A stretch of 38,356 bases of DNA. It comes from Elainella sp. Prado103 (GTDB lineage: Bacteria > Cyanobacteriota > Cyanobacteriia > Elainellales > Elainellaceae). Below, one piece after another: positions 1 through 7,224 of the stretch. Numbering within the stretch: position 1 is the stretch's first letter; each line of letters begins with the position of its first letter. Location: positions 1 through 38,356 of the forward strand of contig JALOOM010000074.1 in NCBI GenBank assembly GCA_025454395.1, given 5' to 3'. The position numbers and the translations under genes are program-made. A model generated the notes under the pieces. The model was not told where the DNA came from. It saw nothing but the letters and a program-made list of their open reading frames with translations, and did no database searches.

Positions 1-444
1 GCGGCTGAGGATTTGATAGGTCACCCAGATCACGATCGGCAAATGGAATTCGCGCAGGGCTTCTCTCGTCCACTGCAAATAGCCGAAGAAGCGTTCCTGT
101 TGAGAGGGCTCCTCGCCTTGCGTTAAGAAAGAGAGCTGCTCGATCCCTTCTACCGTGATCACGGCTCGATCGATCTGTTGCAAATCGGCATAGGTATTCA
201 ACAGCGATCGGATCGCGGCTTTCAGGCTGGGTTCCGGTTCGGTTGCCAAGTTAAGCCGATAGGACTGATGAGACTCTGACAGATCGGTTTCTTGAATGAT
301 CCGCTGGCGCTGCTGTGGATCATCACAAACCGCGATCAGCAAAGCCAACTGACCTGCACTCGACTCGATCGCCGTCAGCAGATCGTCGTAGCTGTCCTGG
401 TTGAGCGCCTCTGGATTCGGGTCATCCGATGGTAACGCCAGCAT
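1..444 (-). CDS. N-terminal part of a conserved hypothetical protein, partner of the upstream ATPase (partial)
   Basis: The first 148 codons are present and the frame runs off the left edge without a stop. The start is ATG at 444, sharing one base with the TAA stop of the upstream ATPase gene (TAATG), so translation is probably coupled. The visible protein begins MLALPSDDPNPEALNQDSYD and has an LLIAVCDDP segment followed by hydrophobic strands such as AVITVEGIEQLSFL and LPIVIWVTYQIL. This resembles the N-terminal NTPase-like region of cyanobacterial proteins that often continue into TPR repeats, but no P-loop can be confirmed in the visible part. Function unknown; a role together with the ATPase is inferred from the overlap alone. 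Confidence 0.75.
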   Translation of the reverse strand, partial: MLALPSDDPNPEALNQDSYDDLLTAIESSAGQLALLIAVCDDPQQRQRIIQETDLSESHQSYRLNLATEPEPSLKAAIRSLLNTYADLQQIDRAVITVEGIEQLSFLTQGEEPSQQERFFGYLQWTREALREFHLPIVIWVTYQILSR

Positions 445-1730
445 TAGTCGGTAATCACCTCTTTCAGTTTCAGCAGATCAATTACGATCGGGTGCAGATC
501 ATACCAGACCTGATCGTTGCGATATTCCAGCACATGTAGCCCATGCAGTAGATCTAAAAAATCCTGGGCTTTCGGATCGTCGGGCGTAAATCGTTTATAG
601 GTGGTTCTCAGCGTTTCATAATCAGCTTTGCTCAATGTCGTTTCAAAGTCGAGGCGAATTTCCTTCACTGCCTGAGCCAGCACTGCCCCATCAATGATCG
701 TGTCTTGACCTCGCCGCAACTGCCGCAAACAGGTTCGACAGCAGATATTCACCAGCCGCACCAGTTCCCGCAGTACGCCGCCGCTGTAAAGCGTAATCTG
801 GGTGGCGATGTCGGCTGGCAATAGTTCCGGGCTGATGCGCTTCCGTAGGATTTCACAAAGCGGCTGCAACACGGCATCGATCGGCTCAGCATGTGGCAAA
901 CGTCGATCGCCCTTGGCAAACAGCTTGCTCACTGCCATGGTCACGATCTGAGCGTTCGATTCACTCACTAGCGTAGCTCTCAACACCCCATCTCGCAGCG
1001 AGGCGATCGGAATTGTGTAGATAATCCGAAAGGCAGGCTGGAACAGAGCTTTGATATGGTTCTTAAAAATCTTCTCCACATCTCCTAAATCCAGCTTATC
1101 CAGATCGTCAATAATCACCACGACTTCTTTTTTAGTTTCTGCCTGAATTTGCGCCACGAGTAGATTGAGGCGATTCACTAGATCGGAAAGTTTCGGTTCA
1201 AACTCCTGCTTAATCTCGTCCCGCACGGTGGCTTCGGTTTTGAGGATGCCTTTAATGAGCTTAAAGTCAAATCCAGCCGTGACTTCAGCGCTCAGCGGAG
1301 TTTCGGTTTCGGTGCGGGTGCGCTTGGCTGCCCATTTGAACAGCGGCTCGGTCAAACTCTTGGAGAGGGATACCTCATGCTGCGCTGCTTCTGCCACCAG
1401 ATTGATCGCGATCGAGTACAGAATATTCGTGTGGGTGACATCAGAAGATTCGAACAGGTCCGCGATCGAGAACAGCACCACAAAAAACTGGCCCGATCGA
1501 CAGCGCCGCCCAAACTCTGCCAATAAGGTAGACTTGCCACAGCCCCGATGCCCAGAAAAGATCGTCTTGCCGCTGAGGGTATAGTCATCTTCGATGAGCT
1601 GCTGCAATTCCGCCATTGCCTCTTCCCCATAGGGCACCCAAAACCGCTCCAACTCCCGCTCTTCGGTCAAGGGCAGCAGGTCGAGATTGCGGTAGGCGGC
1701 TTGAAATTGGGCTAACCGATCGGCAGACAT
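444..1730 (-). CDS. P-loop (AAA/STAND-like) ATPase
   Basis: A 428-residue soluble protein with a Walker A loop GHRGCGKST at about residues 60-68 and a Walker B strand VVVIIDDLDK at about 203-212, followed by a conserved-looking FRIIYTIPIASLRD strand that could be the sensor region. The C-terminal half is helical and probably carries a lid or winged-helix region, as in ORC/STAND-type ATPases. An upstream in-frame TTG at 1748 would add six residues, but ATG at 1730 is preceded by a purine-rich AGAAGAAGAG and is preferred. The gene ends in TAATG, overlapping the start of its downstream partner, so the two form an operon. The substrate is unknown. Pairs of this kind could be signalling or defence ATPases, but nothing here proves it. 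Confidence 0.8.
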   Translation of the reverse strand: MSADRLAQFQAAYRNLDLLPLTEERELERFWVPYGEEAMAELQQLIEDDYTLSGKTIFSGHRGCGKSTLLAEFGRRCRSGQFFVVLFSIADLFESSDVTHTNILYSIAINLVAEAAQHEVSLSKSLTEPLFKWAAKRTRTETETPLSAEVTAGFDFKLIKGILKTEATVRDEIKQEFEPKLSDLVNRLNLLVAQIQAETKKEVVVIIDDLDKLDLGDVEKIFKNHIKALFQPAFRIIYTIPIASLRDGVLRATLVSESNAQIVTMAVSKLFAKGDRRLPHAEPIDAVLQPLCEILRKRISPELLPADIATQITLYSGGVLRELVRLVNICCRTCLRQLRRGQDTIIDGAVLAQAVKEIRLDFETTLSKADYETLRTTYKRFTPDDPKAQDFLDLLHGLHVLEYRNDQVWYDLHPIVIDLLKLKEVITD

Positions 1731-1868
1731 CACTCTTCTTCTCAGCAAGATCTGTCTCTATGATCGCTTGATTTTTTCAAATTGAACGATCGACTTTGCC
1801 AGACAGTTGGTTCCGGGTTAGATGCTCGCTTTTCCGGCTGTGAGTTGGGTGCAGCGGGCTGGGAGCAC

Positions 1869-2099
1869 AATCGTTGCTGATTTGAGAGGAATTGTTCTGA
1901 CTTTGAGAGTGATTGTTTTGACTTGAGGACTGATCGTTTTGACTTGAGGACTGATTGTTTTGACTTGAGGACTGATCGTTGCTGATTTGAGAGAAATCGT
2001 TCCGACGTGAAACGTGATCGTTCTGATTTCAAGAGTCATTGTTGCGGCTCTGAGATTGATCGATCTGACTTTGAGTCCGATCGTTCCGGCTTAAAACAG
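1869..2099. repeat. 21-bp degenerate tandem array, 11 copies
   Basis: Eleven head-to-tail 21-bp units start at 1869, 1890, 1911, 1932, 1953, 1974, 1995, 2016, 2037, 2058 and 2079. The three central copies (1911-1973) are nearly identical and begin GATTGTTTTGACTTGAGG or GATCGTTTTGACTTGAGG; outer copies are increasingly diverged but keep the ATCGTT core and the period. Because 21 is a multiple of 3, several frames stay open and give spurious small reading frames on both strands. The array lies in the 530-bp gap 1731-2260 between the divergent ATPase and protease genes. I see no gene in that gap. Confidence 0.9.
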
Positions 2100-2260
2100 C
2101 AAAAATTCTGCTGCAACCTTCATCCCTCCCACTCATCCCCTAGCCCGCTACAAAAATTAGCGAATCCGCCAATCGGCATCTGCCATGATCGCTGTTTTCA
2201 TGCGTTATGGTGGAGAGACGTTTAACCCTCCGCTAGCGATCGTTTCCGGTAGGCTGAAGC

Positions 2261-4060
2261 ATGAGAAGACTAGGGCTGATTGGGCTATTGATGATCGGGC
2301 TCATCTGGGTTTTGTCGAGCCTTCCGGGGTTGGCTCATCGCGGCGTGTTTGATTCGATCGTGCTGGATTTTCGGGAAGATTTATCGATCGCGCAGGTGGA
2401 ACAGCAGATTCAGCAGTTGCAGCAGCAGTATGGTGTGCAGGCCCAGCCGAATAGCGCTTTCTCGGCATCCGATCGGCTGTATGTGGTGCCGGGGGATGCA
2501 CAACTCTTACGTCAACTCCGACGATCGGATCTACGCAAACAGGTAGAAGCGATCGATGCAAACTATACCTTTCAGGCATTTGAAGTACCGAATGATCCGG
2601 AGTATAGCAAACAGTGGAATCTCAGAAATATTAACATTGAACCTGCCTGGGATGAAACTAAGGGGGCAGGGGTAACGGTGGCGGTCATTGATACGGGAAT
2701 TACTCAGGTACCCGATCTAAAAAATACTGAGTTTGTAGCAGGCTATGATTTTGTCAACAATCGGGCTGATGCAAATGATGATAATGGCCACGGTACCCAT
2801 GTGGCGGGAACGATCGCCCAGTCTACGAATAATGGCTATGGCGTGGCTGGGATCGCCTATGCGGCGAAGCTGATGCCGCTGAAGGTGTTGAGTGCCTTGG
2901 GTGGCGGCACGGTGGCAGATATTGCCGAAGCGATCCGGTTTGCGGCCGACCATGATGCCGATGTGATCAACCTCAGTTTGGGCGGCTTTGGCGATACCCA
3001 TGTGCTGAAGGAAGCGATCGACGATGCTCACCGCAAAGGAGTCGTAATCGTGGCGGCGGCTGGTAACTCGAACGCTAATGCAGCAGCATTTCCGGCTCGC
3101 TATGCTAACGTGATCGCGGTGGCGGCCCTGGATGCGACGGGGTCGAAAACGCCCTACTCTAACTTTGGGGCGGGGGTGGATCTGGCGGCTCCAGGCGGTG
3201 TGCTGCATCGCGACGATCAGGGGCAAGCCAGGGGCTCCGGCGGCATTTTGCAGGAAACGATCGATCCAGAGTCGGGGCAGTCCCAGTTTGTGGCGCTGCA
3301 AGGCACCAGTATGGCGGCTCCCCATGTGGCGGGCGTGGCGGCCTTGGTGAAGTCGATCGGCATTCAAGAGCCGCAACAGGTGGCAACGGTGCTGCAACAG
3401 TCGGCTCAGAAAGTCCAGGACGATCCGCTGAATCATTTTGGAGCCGGGCGGCTGGATGCGACGGCGGCGGTGACGCTGGCCCAACGGGAAAACCTGGATG
3501 TCAAGGACTTCTGGCGCTGGCTACGGAACAACGGCTATCTCAATTTGCGCTTCTGGATCGATGGCGGCGCGACGGCCTTTTTGCCCAAGCTGGCAATGGT
3601 GCTGGGGTCTTACCTGCTGGCCTGGTTCCTGCGCCACTATATTCCTATGGGCAGTTTGGCTTTGGGCAGCGGGCTGGTGACAGGCAGTGCTGGCTTGTGG
3701 TTCCTGCGTGGTTTTTACATTTTCGATCTACCCCAGTTTCCGTTTCGGATTTTGGGCAGCTCGATCCCAGAATTGGGGGGCGCGATCCAGGGGAGTGCGT
3801 TATTGCATCCTTTCTTTGCCAGTGTGCTGATTCCCTTCGGGCTGATTGCCTTGCTGCTGGGTCATCCTGCCTGGAAGTGGTTCGCGGTCGGCTCTAGCTT
3901 GGGCGTGGCTGCCAGTTTGGCGATCAGTGCGGCGATCGATCCGGCAATGCTGTGGTTAGGATCGGGCGCTCTGGCGCAAGGTTTTCTGCTGGTCAATGCT
4001 CTGCTCTGCTTTGGGTTAGGATCATTAGCAGCCAAGGCAGCGGCAAGGAGTGAGGCATGA
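2261..4060 (+). CDS. Subtilisin-like serine protease (S8) with C-terminal membrane domain
   Basis: A 599-residue protein. Residues 1-25 form a hydrophobic signal segment, about 30-110 an inhibitor-type propeptide, and about 118-400 the S8 catalytic domain. The triad is visible: Asp144 in VAVIDTGI, His177 in NGHGTHVAGT, Ser350 in GTSMAAPHVAG, with the oxyanion Asn269 in AAAGNS. After the protease domain, residues about 440-595 hold several hydrophobic segments (for example around LAMVLGSYLLAWFL and LIPFGLIALLLG), predicting four to six membrane helices. This suggests a protease tethered to the plasma or thylakoid membrane with the catalytic domain outside the cytoplasm. The gene overlaps the next one by ATGA. 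Family assignment is firm; substrate unknown. Confidence 0.93.
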   Translation: MRRLGLIGLLMIGLIWVLSSLPGLAHRGVFDSIVLDFREDLSIAQVEQQIQQLQQQYGVQAQPNSAFSASDRLYVVPGDAQLLRQLRRSDLRKQVEAIDANYTFQAFEVPNDPEYSKQWNLRNINIEPAWDETKGAGVTVAVIDTGITQVPDLKNTEFVAGYDFVNNRADANDDNGHGTHVAGTIAQSTNNGYGVAGIAYAAKLMPLKVLSALGGGTVADIAEAIRFAADHDADVINLSLGGFGDTHVLKEAIDDAHRKGVVIVAAAGNSNANAAAFPARYANVIAVAALDATGSKTPYSNFGAGVDLAAPGGVLHRDDQGQARGSGGILQETIDPESGQSQFVALQGTSMAAPHVAGVAALVKSIGIQEPQQVATVLQQSAQKVQDDPLNHFGAGRLDATAAVTLAQRENLDVKDFWRWLRNNGYLNLRFWIDGGATAFLPKLAMVLGSYLLAWFLRHYIPMGSLALGSGLVTGSAGLWFLRGFYIFDLPQFPFRILGSSIPELGGAIQGSALLHPFFASVLIPFGLIALLLGHPAWKWFAVGSSLGVAASLAISAAIDPAMLWLGSGALAQGFLLVNALLCFGLGSLAAKAAARSEA

Positions 4061-4284
4061 TCACCGTCGAAGGCAGGGTGCAGCGATCGAGCATGGGCAT
4101 GGGCACTTGGGCACTGGTCACCCCGGACGGCACCACCTACGAAATTCTCAAAGGAGCCCCCCAGGAGTTACTTCAGCCCGACTTGGCGGTGCGGGTTACT
4201 GGCATCGTTCGGTCAGATGTGATGACCATGGCTATGATCGGGCCGGTGCTGGACGTGCAACAGTTTGAACTCCTGCCGCCCTAG
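4057..4284 (+). CDS. Small conserved hypothetical protein, possibly OB-fold-like
   Basis: A 75-residue protein without a signal peptide. Its start ATG overlaps the protease stop (ATGA at 4057-4060), implying translational coupling. The sequence alternates short predicted beta strands (VEGRVQRSS, TWALVTPDGTTYEI, VRVTGIVR, TMAMIGPVLDVQQFEL), a pattern resembling small five-stranded OB-type barrels, but no family name can be assigned with certainty. The tight coupling suggests it is made together with the membrane protease, perhaps as an accessory factor. Its TAG stop is the first base triplet of a tandem array. Confidence 0.75.
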   Translation: MITVEGRVQRSSMGMGTWALVTPDGTTYEILKGAPQELLQPDLAVRVTGIVRSDVMTMAMIGPVLDVQQFELLPP

Positions 4285-4361
4285 TCGCCTTTCCAGTTGG
4301 TCACCTTTCCAGTTAGCACCTTTCCAGTTAGCACCTTTCCAGTTAGCACCTTTCCGGTAAG
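4282..4361. repeat. Stop-anchored 15/16-bp tandem array, 5 copies
   Basis: Five units start at the TAG stop codon of the 75-residue gene: two 16-bp units (4282, 4298) and three 15-bp units (4314, 4329, 4344). The exact repeat unit is TAGCACCTTTCCAGT. The stop trinucleotide recurs in units 1, 3, 4 and 5 and is TGG in unit 2. No obvious terminator follows. Confidence 0.9.
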
Positions 4362-4508
4362 AGCAATCAGATGGGCGCACTGTTTTTTCTAGCAGGATCA
4401 TCCCAACCCAACGAACGAAAATCGATCGGTCGGCACAACAAATACCATACGAACGGAACAAATACCGTACTATAGGTCATGTAACGTTATGTAAACGCAG
4501 AGGCAGGT

Positions 4509-5123
4509 ATGGTTCAGTCTAGATTTTCTGGTCTTGTGGCATTCCTCCTGATGGTTGTATGCACCTTGAGTTTTACCCTGGCGACCTGGTTAGGGACGAT
4601 CGCCCCGATTGCTGCCCAGCCGCTCCAGTCACCGCTCAACCGCTTGCAGCAACCATCAACCCTGCTCTCTAATGCACCTACTCGGGAAATTGCGATGGGA
4701 AGTAAACCGCTGTTTTCGTTTTCGGGCAAACGCCCCACCAACCTGGGAATCACCGCAGGCAAGCTGTCTGCCTGTCCCAGCTCCCCTAACTGTGTGAATA
4801 GCCAAACGCCGACGGGGGATGCTGAACACTCGATCGCGCCGATCGCCTACAAATCCGCTAGCTCGGAGGTGATTCCTAAACTAAAAGCCGTGATTGAAGG
4901 GATGGAACGCACTAAAATTGTCACCGAAACTGCCGACTACCTTTATGCTGAGTTCACCAGCGCACTGATGGGCTATGTCGATGATGTCGAGTTCTACCTC
5001 GATCCAACCACACCGGGGCAATTACAAGTGCGATCGGCTTCACGCTTGGGCCAATCTGACTTAGGCGTGAATCGTAAGCGGATCGAGGAGATTCGCTCTC
5101 AGTTGATGGGATTGGAGGTTTAG
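4509..5123 (+). CDS. DUF1499 family secreted or membrane-anchored protein
   Basis: A 204-residue protein with an N-terminal hydrophobic segment (about 8-35, ending near IAPIAAQP, a plausible signal peptidase site). A DUF1499 domain fills the rest: CPSSPNCVNSQ at about 94-104, then YLYAEFTSALMGYVDDVEFY and the terminal RSASRLGQSDLGVNRKRIEEIR signature. DUF1499 proteins are common in cyanobacteria and plastids, and no reaction is established for them. ATG at 4509 has an AGAGGCAGG purine stretch just upstream. The 3' end overlaps the convergent kinase gene by four bases, so the two genes share their termini. Confidence 0.9.
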   Translation: MVQSRFSGLVAFLLMVVCTLSFTLATWLGTIAPIAAQPLQSPLNRLQQPSTLLSNAPTREIAMGSKPLFSFSGKRPTNLGITAGKLSACPSSPNCVNSQTPTGDAEHSIAPIAYKSASSEVIPKLKAVIEGMERTKIVTETADYLYAEFTSALMGYVDDVEFYLDPTTPGQLQVRSASRLGQSDLGVNRKRIEEIRSQLMGLEV

Positions 5124-6454
5124 TCTGCCGGAGATCGGTGGGCGAGGCGTTGATAGGCGGCGGACAGGGCAAATCGATCGCCCACATTGCCTGGAAACAG
5201 CACCACCGGCAGATCGGGAAATTGGGGATGATCGGCGGGGGTTCGCACTACTGAGACACCGGGCAGAATTTGGCCGAGTAATCGGGCAGCCGTAAGGGCT
5301 AAGCCAGTGCTGAGGGTATCGTTGGAGGTGATGCCACCTTTGCTGATCAGGAACCCTAGATCGGCGGGCAGTCCCCGCAAGATATCCATCAGGAGTGTGG
5401 AAACTGCGACCCCAAAGTCAAGCCGGGTTTGAGCATCGTCAAAGGTTAGCTCCTGGCGGCTGGTGAAAATCACAGGCGTGCGACCGGCTTGATGGGCTTG
5501 ATGGGATCGGTCGATCGCCTCTTGCAGCAAGGCAGCGCGTTGATCCACCGACTCCTCGAGTAAATGGACGACATCCACCTCGATCGCCTCCGTTCCCGCT
5601 ACCTTCAGCAGTTCCTCAAGCTGTTCGGTGGTTTTTTTGACATGCGATCCAACAATTACCGCACCCGGTTTGCCACCCCGGACGTAGCTGGCCATGGCTT
5701 CAGCCGCGATCGGTTGAGGAGGCAGGTTTGCTAGTGCGGTTAACAAGCTGGCAGCACTGCGGAATAAAAAGCGTTTTCCCTGCCCAGAAGCCTGCAACAC
5801 GGCGGCAGCGAACTGGTTCATGTCAGACTGGTTTTCTGAGTCTACGGCGACACATTGGTTGTGTTGCAACTGCATAAGGCGATCGAACACGCCTGAGCGA
5901 ATGTCAGATAGCAAAAATCGCTCTACCTGATTGGCGGTAATGCGTCCCTGAGTCTTCTCTTCAACGTAGTCAGGTAAGTAGCTGTAATGATAGCCAAATA
6001 CGGAATCTTGAGCGAACTCCGTTTCATGAACTGGTGTAGGCACTCCATTCACCACCAGGTAATGCACACTATCTTTCGTAAATCTGCCTCCTTCAAAAAA
6101 GGCTGGCGTAAGAAAGTGAGCATCAAACGGGCCAAGCTCTGCGGCAATCACGTCCGTTTCAATGGGATAATGACCACGCAAGGTTGAGTCTGAGCGGCTC
6201 ACTACCAAAAAATCCTGGACTTGCGCTGCGGTGATTGCCTGCTTCAGGTGATGACAGACTTCCTGAGTGGTTGCCAATGCCTTTTCTGGAGTCATGGCTC
6301 TGGTGTTGGTCAACACAAAGCAGATAGGGGATGGATCGGCTAACCCGCTTCGCAGCGTTTCCACATCCCATTTCATTAGTAACAGGCAACTATGCACCGT
6401 TTGAGAGCCGGTGGGATCGTCATCAAGGACAATAATTTTGGGTGAGGAGGTCAT
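5120..6454 (-). CDS. Four-carbon acid sugar kinase family protein (DUF1537, OtnK/YgbK-like)
   Basis: A 444-residue protein matching the family that phosphorylates four-carbon acid sugars such as threonate or erythronate. The N-terminal domain begins IIVLDDDPTGSQTVHS (about 8-23) and has SRSDSTLRGHYPIE and TPAFFEGGRFT. The C-terminal nucleotide-binding domain has LISKGGITSNDTLS and VVLFPGNVGD. The start ATG at 6454 fits the conserved N-terminus; an extension to 6562 is open but unlike the family. The usual partners (a dehydrogenase, aldolase or isomerase for the same sugar acid) are not adjacent, so the actual substrate is uncertain. It lies 80 bp downstream of the PPOX-type gene on the same strand and may be co-transcribed. 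Confidence 0.88.
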   Translation of the reverse strand: MTSSPKIIVLDDDPTGSQTVHSCLLLMKWDVETLRSGLADPSPICFVLTNTRAMTPEKALATTQEVCHHLKQAITAAQVQDFLVVSRSDSTLRGHYPIETDVIAAELGPFDAHFLTPAFFEGGRFTKDSVHYLVVNGVPTPVHETEFAQDSVFGYHYSYLPDYVEEKTQGRITANQVERFLLSDIRSGVFDRLMQLQHNQCVAVDSENQSDMNQFAAAVLQASGQGKRFLFRSAASLLTALANLPPQPIAAEAMASYVRGGKPGAVIVGSHVKKTTEQLEELLKVAGTEAIEVDVVHLLEESVDQRAALLQEAIDRSHQAHQAGRTPVIFTSRQELTFDDAQTRLDFGVAVSTLLMDILRGLPADLGFLISKGGITSNDTLSTGLALTAARLLGQILPGVSVVRTPADHPQFPDLPVVLFPGNVGDRFALSAAYQRLAHRSPAD

Positions 6455-6534
6455 GGGATCGGGGGGAAAAACAAAGCACAGGACAAACAAAGCACAGCCA
6501 GTCCTCATTATAAAGGGTTGCGTGATGCAAGAAT

Positions 6535-7116
6535 TTAAGGATTTACTGCCTGCATTTCCCATGCGCCTGCATCAGCCAGTCGATAGAGATAGCGATTCTG
6601 GGGATCACCTCGTAGTTCTAAATGATCGACCTGAGTTGGATCGAGCAGCAATAGGCAAAAATTGGCGACGGGTACGATCGGATCGGGAGGCGGTGGATTA
6701 AATTGGCTGGCTGAGGTGCGGGGCTGTCGGGGCTGTGGCCAGGCGAATTGTAGACGAGCCGCGTCAGAGAGCTCCTGCCATTGTTGCTGTCTGGCTTGCT
6801 GCAAAGGGGGCGAAAGGGCTGAATCTGCCGAGATCAGGATAAGCTGCCCCAAGAGGCGAAACTGCTCTCTCGTTTTTGGGAAATACCAGCAGGCCTCACC
6901 CCAAGGATTGGTATGAAGATGGGTGACTTTTTCGCTGCGATCGTCTGTGATGAATTTAAGCTGACCTGTAGATTCGAGAAAACCACGAAACACGATCGTG
7001 CGATTGGTCGGGCGACCGTCTGGTGTAACCGTGGCAAGTTGTAAGTAGCGAGCGTAGGCTAGGGAACGGTTGCGATGCAGGGCACGGGCGAGAGGGGAGC
7101 GCCAAGGGGGAAGCAT
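6535..7116 (-). CDS. FMN-dependent PPOX-type flavoprotein (Npun_F5749-like)
   Basis: A 193-residue protein of the pyridoxamine 5'-phosphate oxidase-like split-barrel superfamily. It has the FMN-site signature YLQLATVTPDGRPTNRTIVFRGF (split across residues about 23-46), DDRSEKVTHL, a WYFPKTREQFRL segment and the C-terminal DHLELRGDPQNRYLY region. Cyanobacteria carry a lineage of such proteins, different from true PdxH, whose substrate is unknown. ATG at 7116 is chosen because the conserved LPPWRSPL start follows; the frame is open up to 7200, but that would run into the divergent helicase region. It is divergent from pcrA over 108 bp. Confidence 0.85.
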   Translation of the reverse strand: MLPPWRSPLARALHRNRSLAYARYLQLATVTPDGRPTNRTIVFRGFLESTGQLKFITDDRSEKVTHLHTNPWGEACWYFPKTREQFRLLGQLILISADSALSPPLQQARQQQWQELSDAARLQFAWPQPRQPRTSASQFNPPPPDPIVPVANFCLLLLDPTQVDHLELRGDPQNRYLYRLADAGAWEMQAVNP

Positions 7117-7224
7117 GGGGAAGGGGAGCAGGAGGGTCGGCGGGATTAGGATAGCAGGGTTTTGATAAATACGGTACGCTTGACTAGCAAAAGCGTCCAA
7201 CCAGCAACAGCCTCAAAGCGAACC

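Noticed and set aside
1742-2225. Small open frames on both strands over the 21-bp array
   Set aside because: They exist because the 21-bp unit keeps frames open; the peptides are simple repeats with no ribosome site or family features.
2717-3484. A 255-residue minus-strand frame inside the protease gene
   Set aside because: It is antisense to a clear S8 catalytic domain and is rich in Arg, His and Cys, as shadow frames usually are.
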